Shown here: positions 54,690-63,617 of the stretch, piece after piece | Layout of the letters: every line of letters starts with the position of its first letter | Numbering within the stretch: position 1 is the stretch's first letter | Source of the DNA: CAVWSM01 sp963757805 | GTDB taxonomy: Bacteria > Actinomycetota > Actinomycetes > Jiangellales > Jiangellaceae | Reading direction: 5' to 3' | Assembly: GCA_963757805.1 (NCBI GenBank) | Contig: CAVWSM010000006.1 | Coordinates: 682,001 to 746,000 of the forward strand | Length of the DNA stretch: 64,000 bases | Notes under the pieces: generated by a model | The model's input: only the letters and a program-made list of their open reading frames with translations | Databases searched by the model: none | What the model was told of the DNA's origin: nothing | Position numbers and translations under genes: made by a program

Positions 54690-55690
54690 CAGTCGATCTC
54701 CTGGTTCCCAAGCATCCGCCGGAGGTAGACGAAGGTGAGCCCCGCGAGAGCGAGGACCGTAATGACGGCCGCGGCCGCACCGAGCCCGAAGTCACCGCCG
54801 ACGATCGACGTCATGTACGAATAGACCGGGAGCGTGAAGTACTCCGGCGGCGGCGTTTGATTGAGCATCGCAAGGATCTGGGCGATGATCTGGAAGTCCC
54901 AGATGATGGAGAGCACGGTGAGGATGAGGAGCACCGGCTTGATGATGGGGTAGGTCACCGACCGGAAGACCTCAACCTTTCCAGCACCGTCAATGCGTGC
55001 TGCGTCTACGAGCTCCTGCGGCACCTGGGTGAGTGCGGCATGGACCGTGATGGCGATGAACGGCACGGCGCCCCAGGTGATCATGAGGACGATCACGGCA
55101 AAGCCCTGCACGGGGTTGAGGAACCAGTGATGCGGGGTGAAGTCGACGAAGGGCAGCAGTTTGTCGATGAGGTAGTTGACGACGCCGTACTGGTAGTCGA
55201 ACAGCCACTGGAACACCGCGACGGCCGCGATCGGCGGCATAGCCCAGGCGAACATCATGGCCGCCAGCAGCGGAATGCGAACCCAGGTGCTCAGCCGCTG
55301 CATGAGCAGTGCGATGCCAACACCGGCGACCATCGAGAGCCCGACGCAGGCGGCCGTGAATGCCAACGTACGGAAGACGATGGCGACGAAGTCGTCACCG
55401 GTGATGAACTCGATGTAGTTGTCGAACCCGATGAACTCGGCCGGCTGTGCGCCGAAGAGCTGGGCCCGCTCGAAGTGCTGGAAGGAGATTCGCAGCAGGT
55501 AGAGGACCGGGTAGCCGAGCACCGCGACGAGTGTCAGGACGCTCGGGATCACCAATGCGTACGGCAAGCCCTTGCGCGGCGGCCGCTGGCGTCGACGCCG
55601 GGCGAGTCGTGGCCCGGCCCCGAACTGGGCAACCTCCGCGGTTCCGGGAGTCATCTCGCCAGGCGTGGTAGACGCACCCAGCGTGCTCAT
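54689..55690 (-). CDS. Sugar ABC transporter permease, MalF type
   Basis: A 333-residue permease with a basic N-terminal tail (LARRRRQRPPRKG), a first helix LVIPSVLTLVAVLGYPVLYL and the EAA loop QELVDAARIDGAGKVEVFRS V. FIGFDNYIEFITGDDFV is the usual periplasmic segment of the MalF partner. ATG 55690 has AGGAGGACAG just before it. A strong hairpin at 55727-55772 separates it from the binding-protein gene. Confidence 0.93.
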   Translation of the reverse strand: MSTLGASTTPGEMTPGTAEVAQFGAGPRLARRRRQRPPRKGLPYALVIPSVLTLVAVLGYPVLYLLRISFQHFERAQLFGAQPAEFIGFDNYIEFITGDDFVAIVFRTLAFTAACVGLSMVAGVGIALLMQRLSTWVRIPLLAAMMFAWAMPPIAAVAVFQWLFDYQYGVVNYLIDKLLPFVDFTPHHWFLNPVQGFAVIVLMITWGAVPFIAITVHAALTQVPQELVDAARIDGAGKVEVFRSVTYPIIKPVLLILTVLSIIWDFQIIAQILAMLNQTPPPEYFTLPVYSYMTSIVGGDFGLGAAAAVITVLALAGLTFVYLRRMLGNQEID

Positions 55691-55726
55691 CTGTCCTCCT
55701 GCGGCTCTAAAGGGATCCCTTGCGGG

Positions 55727-55772
55727 CCGAAGCCCGGGTCGCGCCGAGGTGCAGCGTCGACCCGGGCTTCGG
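55727..55772 (-). terminator. 15-bp perfect hairpin between binding-protein and permease genes
   Basis: CCGAAGCCCGGGTCG (55727-55741) and its exact complement (55758-55772) enclose a 16-base loop. It stands 6 bases after the binding-protein stop and 37 bases before the permease start. In such operons a partial terminator or a 3' stabilising hairpin makes the binding protein far more abundant than the permeases. Confidence 0.75.
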
Positions 55773-55778
55773 TTCGGA

Positions 55779-57077
55779 TCACTTATCGAGGATCGCCTGG
55801 ATCTGCCCGTTGTAATCGGCCGCGGCATCCGCAGGCGGCGTGCCGGTCGACACCGACACGAACGTGTTCTGCGGAATCCGCTGGCCCTCGACGTCGGCCC
55901 AGTTGGCCGAGGTCGGGACGAACCAGGAGTTCTCGGCCGCCGCGAACGTCGGGTTGTCGGCGTCGAGGCTGAGCAGCGACGTCGTGTTGGGGATGACGCC
56001 GTTGGCCTCGACCAGCTGGGTCATGATGTCCGTGCTGGTGTAGGCCGCGATCCACTCCTTGGCCAGGTCCGCCTGGTCCGACTTCTGCGGGACTGCCAGG
56101 TGCGAGCCACCGATGAAGGCCGGAGCCGTCTCGCCGGCGTTGGTCGACGGCAGCGGGAACTGACCGATCTGGCCCTCGAGAGCAGGGTTGCCACCCTTCT
56201 CCGCGTTGAGGACCTCGCCGGCCTCCCAGCCAGCGCCGTAGAACATGCCGACGTCGTTGGTGCCGCCCATGATGTAGGCCTGGTCGGCCTCCTCACCGGT
56301 CGGGTCAGCCTTCGAGTACTTGCTGCGCAGCTCCTCGAAGAGCTCGAGACCCGCGACCGACTCGGGCGAGTCGAGCGTGGCAACCCACTTGTCGCCGTCG
56401 AACTCACCGAACGGCTCGGCGCCCTGGTCGGCGAGGAGCGCGCCGCCGAGGTACCAGTGCTGGCCGGGAATGTAGAAGGCGGAGAAGTTCGGGTTGGACG
56501 CGAAGTGCTCGTTGAGCGTGTCGGCCGCCGCAGTGAGATCCGCCATGCTGGTCGGCGCGAACGGCACCGGGATGCCGGCCTGCTCGAACAGGTCCATGCG
56601 GTAGGTCATGACGCGCGAGCCGCCGTAGTAGGGAACGCCGTAGACGGCGCCGTCGAAGGTGCCGGCGTCGGCGAGGCTCTTGACCCAGGTGTCGGAGTTC
56701 TCGAAGTCGGACACCGAGTCGCTCAGGTCAGCCAGACCGCCGTTGGCCGCAAAGGCCGGGGTCCAGGTGTTGCCGAGCTCCACCACGTCAGGCGGGTTGC
56801 TGCCGGCGAGGGCGGTGTTGAGCCGCTCCTGGCCGCCCGTCCACTGGACGATGGTGACCTCGACGTCGACGTCGGGGTTGGCCTCGTTGAACTTGGCCGT
56901 GGCCGCCTCGACCACCGGCGCCCACTTGTCGCCCTCGGCGTCCTGCATCAGCCAGACGTCAAGCGTGCCGCTTGCCTCGGCCGACCCTGCGTCGCCGCTG
57001 TCGTCGTCACCGCCACACGCGGTGAGCGCCAGCGCCATCGCCGTCAGACCGGCGACGATCGTGAACTTCCTCTTCAC
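55779..57077 (-). CDS. Sugar-binding lipoprotein of a CUT1 ABC importer (DasA/NgcE-like)
   Basis: A 432-residue lipoprotein with the signal MKRKFTIVAGLTAMALALTA and Cys21, an acidic linker, and the periplasmic-binding fold: GTLDVWLMQDAEGDKWAPVV, IVQWTGGQERLNTALAG, PPDVVELGNTWTPAFAANGG, GVPYYGGSRVMTYRMDLFEQ. The VWLM ... QW ... PPDVVELGNT pattern recalls chitobiose and GlcNAc binders such as DasA; with a NagZ-like enzyme in the operon this supports an aminosugar ligand, but it is not proven. Upstream 57078-57339 is non-coding and holds candidate operators. Confidence 0.9.
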   Translation of the reverse strand: MKRKFTIVAGLTAMALALTACGGDDDSGDAGSAEASGTLDVWLMQDAEGDKWAPVVEAATAKFNEANPDVDVEVTIVQWTGGQERLNTALAGSNPPDVVELGNTWTPAFAANGGLADLSDSVSDFENSDTWVKSLADAGTFDGAVYGVPYYGGSRVMTYRMDLFEQAGIPVPFAPTSMADLTAAADTLNEHFASNPNFSAFYIPGQHWYLGGALLADQGAEPFGEFDGDKWVATLDSPESVAGLELFEELRSKYSKADPTGEEADQAYIMGGTNDVGMFYGAGWEAGEVLNAEKGGNPALEGQIGQFPLPSTNAGETAPAFIGGSHLAVPQKSDQADLAKEWIAAYTSTDIMTQLVEANGVIPNTTSLLSLDADNPTFAAAENSWFVPTSANWADVEGQRIPQNTFVSVSTGTPPADAAADYNGQIQAILDK

Positions 57078-57184
57078 GCGATCCCTCCACTGTGTAGACC
57101 AGGTGGTCGTGAACTTGGTCTGCCGGGACCGGGCGGGACGGATGTCCGCCGGGCGGTCCTACGACCTCCGGGGGTGAAACTAAC

Positions 57185-57197
57185 AGGAAACTTTCCT
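57185..57197. promoter_or_regulatory. 13-bp palindrome upstream of the sugar operon (candidate operator)
   Basis: AGGAAACTTTCCT is a perfect 6-1-6 palindrome 108 bases before the binding-protein start. It resembles operators of ROK or LacI sugar regulators. On the minus strand CTATCC stands just upstream of it as a possible -10. Closer to the gene (57087-57103) a CTGGTCTA half-site with a loose second half recalls a DasR box; this match is weak. No regulator gene is nearby. Confidence 0.45.
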
Positions 57198-57339
57198 ACT
57201 GGATAGCCTCGCGGCCAAATTGTGACCTAGGCCGTCCCGGGTGGGAATGACCACGTCCAGCAGGGGTTGCCCCGCCGCGACAGGGCTGTAGGCCTGGCAG
57301 TGCGGGGGACAGCCTAGCGATGGCTCGCGTGGGGGCTGA

Positions 57340-58557
57340 TCAGGGGGTTAGGTCGCGCACGACCGCATCGGCAAGCAGCCGGCCGCGCGGGGTGAGCACG
57401 GCATGACTGTCGGTGATTGTCAGCAGCCCGTCGTCCGCGCTGCGCGCCGCAGCGGCAAGGCCGGCCGGCTCCAGCACCGAGAGCGGCAACCCGTCGACCA
57501 GCCGCAGCTCGAGCAGGATTCGCTCTACCTGCCGGGTCGGCGCGTCGAGAACCTCGCGCGCGTACGCCGGGCTCGCGTTGGCGGCGAGCCGGGCGGCCCA
57601 TGCGGCCGGGTGCTTGACGTTCCACCACCGGGCCCCGCCGACGTGGCTGTGCGCGCCCGGCCCGATGCCCCACCAGTCGCCGCCCTGCCAGTAGAGCAGG
57701 TTGTGTCGGCACCGGGCCGCCGTCGTGTTGGCCCAGTTGGACACCTCGTACCAGTCGAAGCCGCCCCCGGTGAGCAGCTCGTCGGCGAGCGCGTACTTGT
57801 CGGCCTGGTCGTCGTCTTCCGGCATGGGCAGGTCGCCACGCCGGATGCGCGTGGCGAGCCGTGTGCCGTCCTCGACGATGAGCGCGTATGCGGAGATATG
57901 GTCCGGCTCGGCGGTCAGCGCGGCTTGCAGCGACGCGCGCCAGTCGTCGAGCGACTCCCCCGGCGTGCCGTGGATCAGGTCGAGGTTGACGTGCTCGAAC
58001 CCCGCGGCGCGAGCCTCCGCGACCGCCTGCTGGGGACGGCCGGGCGTGTGGGTGCGATCCAGGACGGCGAGCACGTGGCTTCGTACGCTCTGCATCCCGA
58101 ACGACATCCGCGTGAACCCGCCCTCACGCAACGTCGCCAGCGCGGCCGGCCCCACCGACTCCGGGTTGGACTCAGTGGTGATCTCGGCCCCCGGAGCGAG
58201 GCCGAACTCGTCATCGATCGCGCGCACGACGCGGACGAGGTCGTCTGGTGGCAACAGGGTGGGCGTGCCGCCGCCGAAGAACACCGTCTGTACCGGCAGG
58301 TCGACGTCGCCGAGGACCTGACGGGCAAGTCGCAGCTCAGCCAGCGCGCCTTCCGCCCAGGTTGCCCGCGACGCGCCGGGTGACTCCCCCAGCTCAGCCG
58401 CGGTGTAGGTGTTGAAGTCGCAGTAGCCACACCGGGTGGCGCAGAACGGCACGTGTACGTAGATGCCGAACGGGCGGGTGCCCAGCCCCTCTTGGGACTG
58501 CGCAGGCAGCGATCCGTCGCGGGGCGCGGTCTCGCCGTCGGGCAGGGTCGAGGGCAT
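57340..58557 (-). CDS. hemW: Radical SAM heme chaperone HemW
   Basis: Inserts heme into target proteins; formerly confused with coproporphyrinogen dehydrogenase HemN. The 405-residue protein has the radical SAM cluster CATRCGYCDF (Cys39, 43, 46), VQTVFFGGGTPTLLPPDDLV, EITTESNPESV and GFTRMSFGMQSV, and the C-terminal domain GPGAHSHVGGARWWNVKHPA with the HNLLYWQGGDWWG heme-binding segment. The single-residue change that separates HemW from HemN (only three cluster Cys) is met. It follows lepA and the fatty-acid ligase on the minus strand. Confidence 0.94.
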   Translation of the reverse strand: MPSTLPDGETAPRDGSLPAQSQEGLGTRPFGIYVHVPFCATRCGYCDFNTYTAAELGESPGASRATWAEGALAELRLARQVLGDVDLPVQTVFFGGGTPTLLPPDDLVRVVRAIDDEFGLAPGAEITTESNPESVGPAALATLREGGFTRMSFGMQSVRSHVLAVLDRTHTPGRPQQAVAEARAAGFEHVNLDLIHGTPGESLDDWRASLQAALTAEPDHISAYALIVEDGTRLATRIRRGDLPMPEDDDQADKYALADELLTGGGFDWYEVSNWANTTAARCRHNLLYWQGGDWWGIGPGAHSHVGGARWWNVKHPAAWAARLAANASPAYAREVLDAPTRQVERILLELRLVDGLPLSVLEPAGLAAAARSADDGLLTITDSHAVLTPRGRLLADAVVRDLTP

Positions 58558-58584
58558 GCTCCATTGTCACCCGCGGGTGGAAAT

Positions 58585-58663
58585 GATCACGGCACCGATG
58601 GCTGTGGGGGTGTGCAGGGCTCGTACGCCTTGCACACTCCCCACACGCCACGGTGCCGTGATC
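58585..58663. terminator. Long two-part hairpin after the fatty-acid ligase gene
   Basis: Outer arms GATCACGGCACCG (58585-58597) and exact complement (58651-58663) enclose inner arms TGTGGGGGTGTGCAGGG (58603-58619) and a near complement at 58628-58645. The whole is a 79-base nearly continuous hairpin 22 bases beyond the ligase stop and 28 before hemW. It is much longer than an ordinary terminator. Confidence 0.7.
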
Positions 58664-58684
58664 GCTTGTGCTGACCTGCGCGCG

Positions 58685-60514
58685 TCAGCTGACGTACATC
58701 GCGTCCAGCACGTCGGCGTACTTCTTCTCGACCGCCTTGCGCTTGACCTTGAGGCTCGGGGTCATCTCCCCCTCCTCGATGGACAGGTCGCGCGGCAGGA
58801 TCGTGAACTTCTTGATCGTCTCCCAATGGTTGAGCTGCTCGTTGAGCTTGCCCACGTAGTGCTCGACCATGTCGTGCACCTCGGGAGAGCGCACGATGTC
58901 CTCATAGGACGTCGCCGCGACGTTGTTGCGCCCTGCCCACTCAGTGATCGCCTGCTCGTCCAGGGTGATGAGCGCGCTGACGAAGTTGCGGCGGTCGCCG
59001 TGGACGACGATCTGGCTGGCGTAGGGGCAGACAGCCTTGAAGGCAATCTCGATCTCCTGCGGAGCGACGTACTTGCCGCCGGACGTCTTGATGAGGTCCT
59101 TCTTGCGGTCGGTGATGCGCAGGAACGGCCCATCGAGCTCGCCGATGTCGCCGGAGTGGAACCAGCCATCGTCATCGAGGACGGCAGCGGTCTCCTCGGG
59201 CATGTTGTGGTAGCCCCGCATGACACCGGGGCCCTTGATGAGCACCTCGCCGTCATCGGCGATGCGCACCTCGGTGCCCGGCGCCGGCAGACCCACGGTG
59301 CCGATGAGGTATTGCTCGGGCCGGTTGACGAAACTGAATGCGCTCGTCTCGGTCAGGCCGTAGCCCTCGAGGATGAGCGCGTCGGCCGCGTGGAACCACT
59401 CGGCGATCTGCGGCGACAGGGCGGCCGCGCCGGAGACGAAATAGCGCAGCCGGCCGCCGAAACGGTGCCGGATCTTGGAGAACACGAGCTTGTCGGCCAC
59501 GCGGCGCTGCATGGCGAGGGTGGCTGGGACCTGCTGTCCCGAGCGCTCAAGCCGCGATGCCTTGAGACCGACGTCGAAGGCCCACGAAAAGATCTTGTAC
59601 TTCACGCCGCCCTCGGCGCGCTGCATCGTGATGATTCGCGCGTGGACCTTCTCAAAGATGCGCGGGGCCGCCGCCATGAACGTCGGCTGAATGACGCCGA
59701 GGTTGTCGACGATGCGCTCGACATTGCCGTCGACCGCAGAGGCGAAGCCGATCTGCAGCTGCGCCGACAGCAGCACCTTGCCGAACGAGTGCGCCAGTGG
59801 CAACCAGAGGAACTGCAGGTCATCAGGCCGCAGGATGCCCAGGGCGTCGATCGCGACGCCCTCGTAGGTCCAGTTGTCGTGGACGAGTCGTACGCCCTTG
59901 GGCTTGCCGGTCGTGCCAGACGTGTAGATGAGCGTGGCGAGGTGCTCTGGGCCGACGGCGTTGACGGCTTGCTCGATGGCGTCGGGGTGCTCGGCGAGGT
60001 AAGCCCGGCCGCGCTCCTCCAGCTCGGCCAGCGTGATCACGAAGTCGCCGTCACCCATGCCGTCGACAACCACGACTTGGGTCAGCTCGGGGAGCTGCGC
60101 ACGATGCGGGACGATCTTGCCGACCTGTGTGTCGTCCTCGGCGAAGACCACCCGGCTGCCCGAGTCGGAGAGGATGAAGATCGTGTCCTCTTTGCCGGTC
60201 GAGGGGTAGACCGTGGTCGTGGCCGCGCCGGTGCACATGATCGCGAGGTCGGCCAGGATCCACTCGTAGCGTGTCGACGACGCAATCGCGACGCGCTGCT
60301 CGGCCTCGACGCCCAGGGCGATGAGGCCCGCCGCCTGCGCGAACACGCGGTCTGCGGTCTGCTGCCAGGTGACCGAGCTCCAGCCGCCGTCACCACTTGG
60401 GTGCCGGAATGCCTCTGTGTCGGGTGTCGCGGCGACCCGGTCCAGGAACATCCGCCCCACGGACGCAGGGCGATCCGCGACGAAGGTCGCCGAATCGGTC
60501 GTGGCGTTGCTCAT
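58685..60514 (-). CDS. Long-chain fatty-acid-CoA ligase (FadD15-like)
   Basis: A 609-residue AMP-forming ligase of the long-chain branch: LIYTSGTTGKPKGVRLVHDN (A3, about 188), FLWLPLAHSFGKVLLSAQLQ, EGYGLTETSAFSFVNRP (A5), GWFHSGDIGELDGPFLRITD (A7), RKKDLIKTSGGKYVAPQEIE (A8) and the C-terminal TPSLKVKRKAVEKKYADVLD with the catalytic Lys. The GGKYVAPQEIE and SLKVKRK segments are typical of actinobacterial FadD15 and of eukaryotic ACSL. It feeds fatty acids into lipid synthesis or beta-oxidation. It follows lepA by 163 bases. Confidence 0.94.
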   Translation of the reverse strand: MSNATTDSATFVADRPASVGRMFLDRVAATPDTEAFRHPSGDGGWSSVTWQQTADRVFAQAAGLIALGVEAEQRVAIASSTRYEWILADLAIMCTGAATTTVYPSTGKEDTIFILSDSGSRVVFAEDDTQVGKIVPHRAQLPELTQVVVVDGMGDGDFVITLAELEERGRAYLAEHPDAIEQAVNAVGPEHLATLIYTSGTTGKPKGVRLVHDNWTYEGVAIDALGILRPDDLQFLWLPLAHSFGKVLLSAQLQIGFASAVDGNVERIVDNLGVIQPTFMAAAPRIFEKVHARIITMQRAEGGVKYKIFSWAFDVGLKASRLERSGQQVPATLAMQRRVADKLVFSKIRHRFGGRLRYFVSGAAALSPQIAEWFHAADALILEGYGLTETSAFSFVNRPEQYLIGTVGLPAPGTEVRIADDGEVLIKGPGVMRGYHNMPEETAAVLDDDGWFHSGDIGELDGPFLRITDRKKDLIKTSGGKYVAPQEIEIAFKAVCPYASQIVVHGDRRNFVSALITLDEQAITEWAGRNNVAATSYEDIVRSPEVHDMVEHYVGKLNEQLNHWETIKKFTILPRDLSIEEGEMTPSLKVKRKAVEKKYADVLDAMYVS

Positions 60515-60677
60515 GCAGGGGCCTCCGTTGGAATCCCGTCACCATTGGCTGGGTCGTGAGGAACGGTAGCTGTCACGGAAGAACCGCGACAGATCCCATC
60601 CTGACACGTGGAGTGGAAGTTACCTGTCCGTTAACCCTCGGCGCCAGAGTGCCTCCCTGAAAGCCAGGCGGACAGGG

Positions 60678-62531
60678 TCAGGGCTGCTTGGCGGTCGACT
60701 CGCCCGTGGACAACGCAGCGATGAACGCCTCCTGTGGCACCTCGACGCGGCCGACCATCTTCATCCGCTTCTTGCCTTCCTTCTGCTTCTCCAGCAGCTT
60801 GCGCTTGCGGGTGATGTCGCCGCCGTAGCACTTGGACAGGACGTCCTTGCGGATCGCCCGGATGTTCTCCCGCGCGATCACGCGCGTCCCGATGGCCGCC
60901 TGGATCGGCACCTCGAACTGCTGCCGCGGGATGAGCTCCTTGAGCTTGCCGGCCATGGCAACGCCGTACGAGTAGGCCTTGTCCTTGTGCACGATTGCGC
61001 TGAACGCGTCGACCGGGTCGCCGTGCAGCAGGATGTCGACCTTGACGAGAGCCGCTTCCTGCTCGCCCGTGGGCTCATAGTCGAGCGAGGCATAGCCCCG
61101 CGTGCGCGACTTGAGCTGGTCGAAGAAGTCGAAGACGATCTCCGCCAGCGGCAGCGTGTAGCGCAGCTCGACACGGTCCTCCGACAGGTAGTCCATGCCG
61201 AGCAGCGACCCGCGCCGCGACTGGCAGAGCTCCATGATCGCTCCGACGAACTCGCTGGGCGCGAGGATCGTCGACCGTACGACTGGCTCGTAGACCCGAT
61301 CGATCTTGCCGACCGGGAACTCGCTCGGGTTGGTGACGATCTGCTCGGTCCCGTCCTCCATCACCACCCGATAGACGACGTTGGGTGCTGTGGAGATGAG
61401 GTCGAGGCCGAACTCGCGCTCGAGCCGCTCACGCACGATCTCCATGTGCAACAGGCCGAGGAAGCCACACCGATAGCCGAACCCGAGGGCGACCGACGTC
61501 TCCGGCTCGTACTGCAGCGCGGCATCGTTGAGCTTGAGCCTGTCGAGCGCATCCCGCAGCGCGGGGTAGTCCGAGCCGTCGATCGGGTAGAGCCCGGAGA
61601 AGACCATCGGCTTGGGCTCGCGGTAGCCGGCCAGCGCCTCTGTTGCCGGCTTGCTCTGGTTGGTGATCGTGTCGCCGACCTTGGACTGCCGGACGTCCTT
61701 GACCCCGGTGATCAGGTAGCCGACCTCGCCGACGCCGAGCCCCTTGCCGGGCACCATCTCCGGGGAGATCACACCGATCTCGAGCAGCTCGTGCGTCGCG
61801 CGGGTAGACATCATGAGGATGCGTTCGCGTGGGCTGAGATGCCCGTCTATGACGCGTACGTAGGTGACGACGCCGCGATAGGTGTCGTAGACGCTGTCGA
61901 AGATCATCGCGCGGGACGGCGCGTCAGCGTCGCCCTGCGGCGGCGGCACCTGCCGCACGATCTGGTCGAGCAGGTCGCCCACTCCCTCGCCAGTCTTGCC
62001 GCTCACCCGCAGCACGTCGGAGGGGTCGCAGCCGATGAGGTGGGCGAGCTCGGCGGCGTACTTCTCGGGCTGCGCCGCGGGAAGATCGATCTTGTTGAGT
62101 ACGGGGATGACGTTCAGGTCGTTCTCGAGCGCGAGGTAGAGGTTGGCGAGGGTCTGCGCCTCGATGCCCTGGGCAGCGTCGACGAGCAGGACCGCGCCCT
62201 CGCACGCGGCGAGTGACCGGGACACCTCATAGGTGAAGTCGACGTGGCCTGGCGTGTCGATGAGATTGAGTACGAAGGTCTCCGGCGGCTCACCCGCGGT
62301 CCACGGCAGCCGGACGGCCTGGCTCTTGATGGTGATGCCGCGCTCGCGCTCGATGTCCATGCGGTCGAGGTACTGCGCGCGCATCTGCCGATCGTCGACG
62401 ACCCCGGTCAGCTGCAACATCCGGTCGGCCAACGTCGACTTGCCGTGATCGATGTGGGCGATGATGCAGAAGTTGCGGATCTGCTGCGGCGGCGTCGCGC
62501 TCGGCGCCGGGGCGTGGGACGTGGGGGGCAC
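60678..62531 (-). CDS. lepA: Elongation factor 4 (LepA)
   Basis: Ribosome-associated GTPase that back-translocates or helps 30S assembly. The 617-residue protein has the G domain NFCIIAHIDHGKSTLADRML (G1), DIERERGITIKSQAVRL (G2), LIDTPGHVDFTYEVSRSLAA (G3) and NKIDLPAA (G4), then the EF-G-like domains and the LepA-specific C-terminal domain (DVLSKCYGGDITRKRKLLEK). GTG 62531 with GAGGAAACT before it is chosen; the longer open frame runs antisense through the next gene. It is divergent from the kinase-like gene at 62638. Confidence 0.97.
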   Translation of the reverse strand: MPPTSHAPAPSATPPQQIRNFCIIAHIDHGKSTLADRMLQLTGVVDDRQMRAQYLDRMDIERERGITIKSQAVRLPWTAGEPPETFVLNLIDTPGHVDFTYEVSRSLAACEGAVLLVDAAQGIEAQTLANLYLALENDLNVIPVLNKIDLPAAQPEKYAAELAHLIGCDPSDVLRVSGKTGEGVGDLLDQIVRQVPPPQGDADAPSRAMIFDSVYDTYRGVVTYVRVIDGHLSPRERILMMSTRATHELLEIGVISPEMVPGKGLGVGEVGYLITGVKDVRQSKVGDTITNQSKPATEALAGYREPKPMVFSGLYPIDGSDYPALRDALDRLKLNDAALQYEPETSVALGFGYRCGFLGLLHMEIVRERLEREFGLDLISTAPNVVYRVVMEDGTEQIVTNPSEFPVGKIDRVYEPVVRSTILAPSEFVGAIMELCQSRRGSLLGMDYLSEDRVELRYTLPLAEIVFDFFDQLKSRTRGYASLDYEPTGEQEAALVKVDILLHGDPVDAFSAIVHKDKAYSYGVAMAGKLKELIPRQQFEVPIQAAIGTRVIARENIRAIRKDVLSKCYGGDITRKRKLLEKQKEGKKRMKMVGRVEVPQEAFIAALSTGESTAKQP

Positions 62532-62637
62532 AGTTTCCTCGCTGCCTGGACAGGGACCGCTCCATGGTCCCATGTCCGGCGCGCGCACCCAGAAAAGCGG
62601 TCGCGGGGCAGCCAGCCAGTCGATCACACTGGCCGCC

Positions 62638-63579
62638 GTGACGGTCGTGGGCGGCGGGCAGCGGGTGCAGTGGCGGGATCTGCCGGCGCAGCTGCAGGCC
62701 GCGGTCGAGCAGGTCCTGGGCGCCCCGGTGACCGACGCAGTCTCGCAACCTGGCGGGTTCTCCCCGGGCAGCGCCGACCGAGTGCGAACGGCCGACGGTC
62801 GACGGGCGTTCGTCAAGGCCGTGAGCTCGGCGCAGAACCCCGACTCCCCGGGCATGCATCGCCGGGAGGCGCGCATCGCCGCCGCGCTGCCTCGTCGAGT
62901 GCCCGCTCCTGGGTTGCTCGGGTCGTACGACGACGGCGACTGGATCGCGCTGATCTTCCAAGACGTCGACGGCCGACACCCGGCGACCCCATGGCTCCTC
63001 AGCGAGCTCGAGCGCTGCGTCGAGGCCTTGGATGCCATGGTCGCGACGGCGATGCCGGCGTCGCTCGACTTTCTCAAGACGTACGCCGAAGCCAGCGCGA
63101 TCGACTTCCGCGGCTGGGAACGACTGTCGGCGGAGCCCGGGCAAGATCTCGATCCCTGGGCTGTCGCTCACCTTCCGACTCTTGCCGAGCTGGCCGCATC
63201 CGCACCCGCTGCGACGCACGGCGAGGCGCTGGTGCACGACGACGTGCGTGCGGACAATCTCCTCCTCACCGATGGGCGCGTCCTCATCGTCGACTGGCCG
63301 CATGCCACGCGCGGTGCGCCTTGGATCGACACCGTGCAGTTGCTGGTCAATGCCCACCTGCTTGGCGGGCACAACCCTGAGCGCATGCTGGCCCGGTCGC
63401 GGGTCGGTGCTGAGGCCGACCCGGCTTCCGTCACGGCCTACCTGGCCGCGCTGGCCGGCTACTTCTTCGACGGGGCAAGAAGGCCCGCGCCCAAAGGCCT
63501 GCCGAGTTTGCGCGAGTTCCAACGTGTGCAGGGGATCGCCTGCGTCGACTGGCTGCGCCAACGGACAGGCTGGCGTTGA
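62638..63579 (+). CDS. Aminoglycoside-phosphotransferase-family kinase
   Basis: A protein of about 313 residues with the APH/choline-kinase fold: N-lobe VRTADGRRAFVKAVSSAQNP (the Lys of the ATP site), DWIALIFQDVDGRHPATPWL (hinge), Brenner motif ALVHDDVRADNLLL and the metal motif RVLIVDWPHATRGAPWIDTV. The substrate is unknown; in actinobacteria such genes often act on small metabolites rather than antibiotics. GTG 62638 leaves room for the lepA promoter; ATG 62575 would add 21 residues of basic leader. Neither has a clear Shine-Dalgarno. Confidence 0.82.
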   Translation: MTVVGGGQRVQWRDLPAQLQAAVEQVLGAPVTDAVSQPGGFSPGSADRVRTADGRRAFVKAVSSAQNPDSPGMHRREARIAAALPRRVPAPGLLGSYDDGDWIALIFQDVDGRHPATPWLLSELERCVEALDAMVATAMPASLDFLKTYAEASAIDFRGWERLSAEPGQDLDPWAVAHLPTLAELAASAPAATHGEALVHDDVRADNLLLTDGRVLIVDWPHATRGAPWIDTVQLLVNAHLLGGHNPERMLARSRVGAEADPASVTAYLAALAGYFFDGARRPAPKGLPSLREFQRVQGIACVDWLRQRTGWR

Positions 63580-63617
63580 CCGTGCCGAGCGCGCCGGTCC
63601 GCTCCTAGGCTGTCAGG

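Noticed and set aside
58463..60559. A 698-codon plus-strand open frame
   Set aside because: Complement of the fatty-acid ligase; composition is typical of the strand opposite a high-GC gene.
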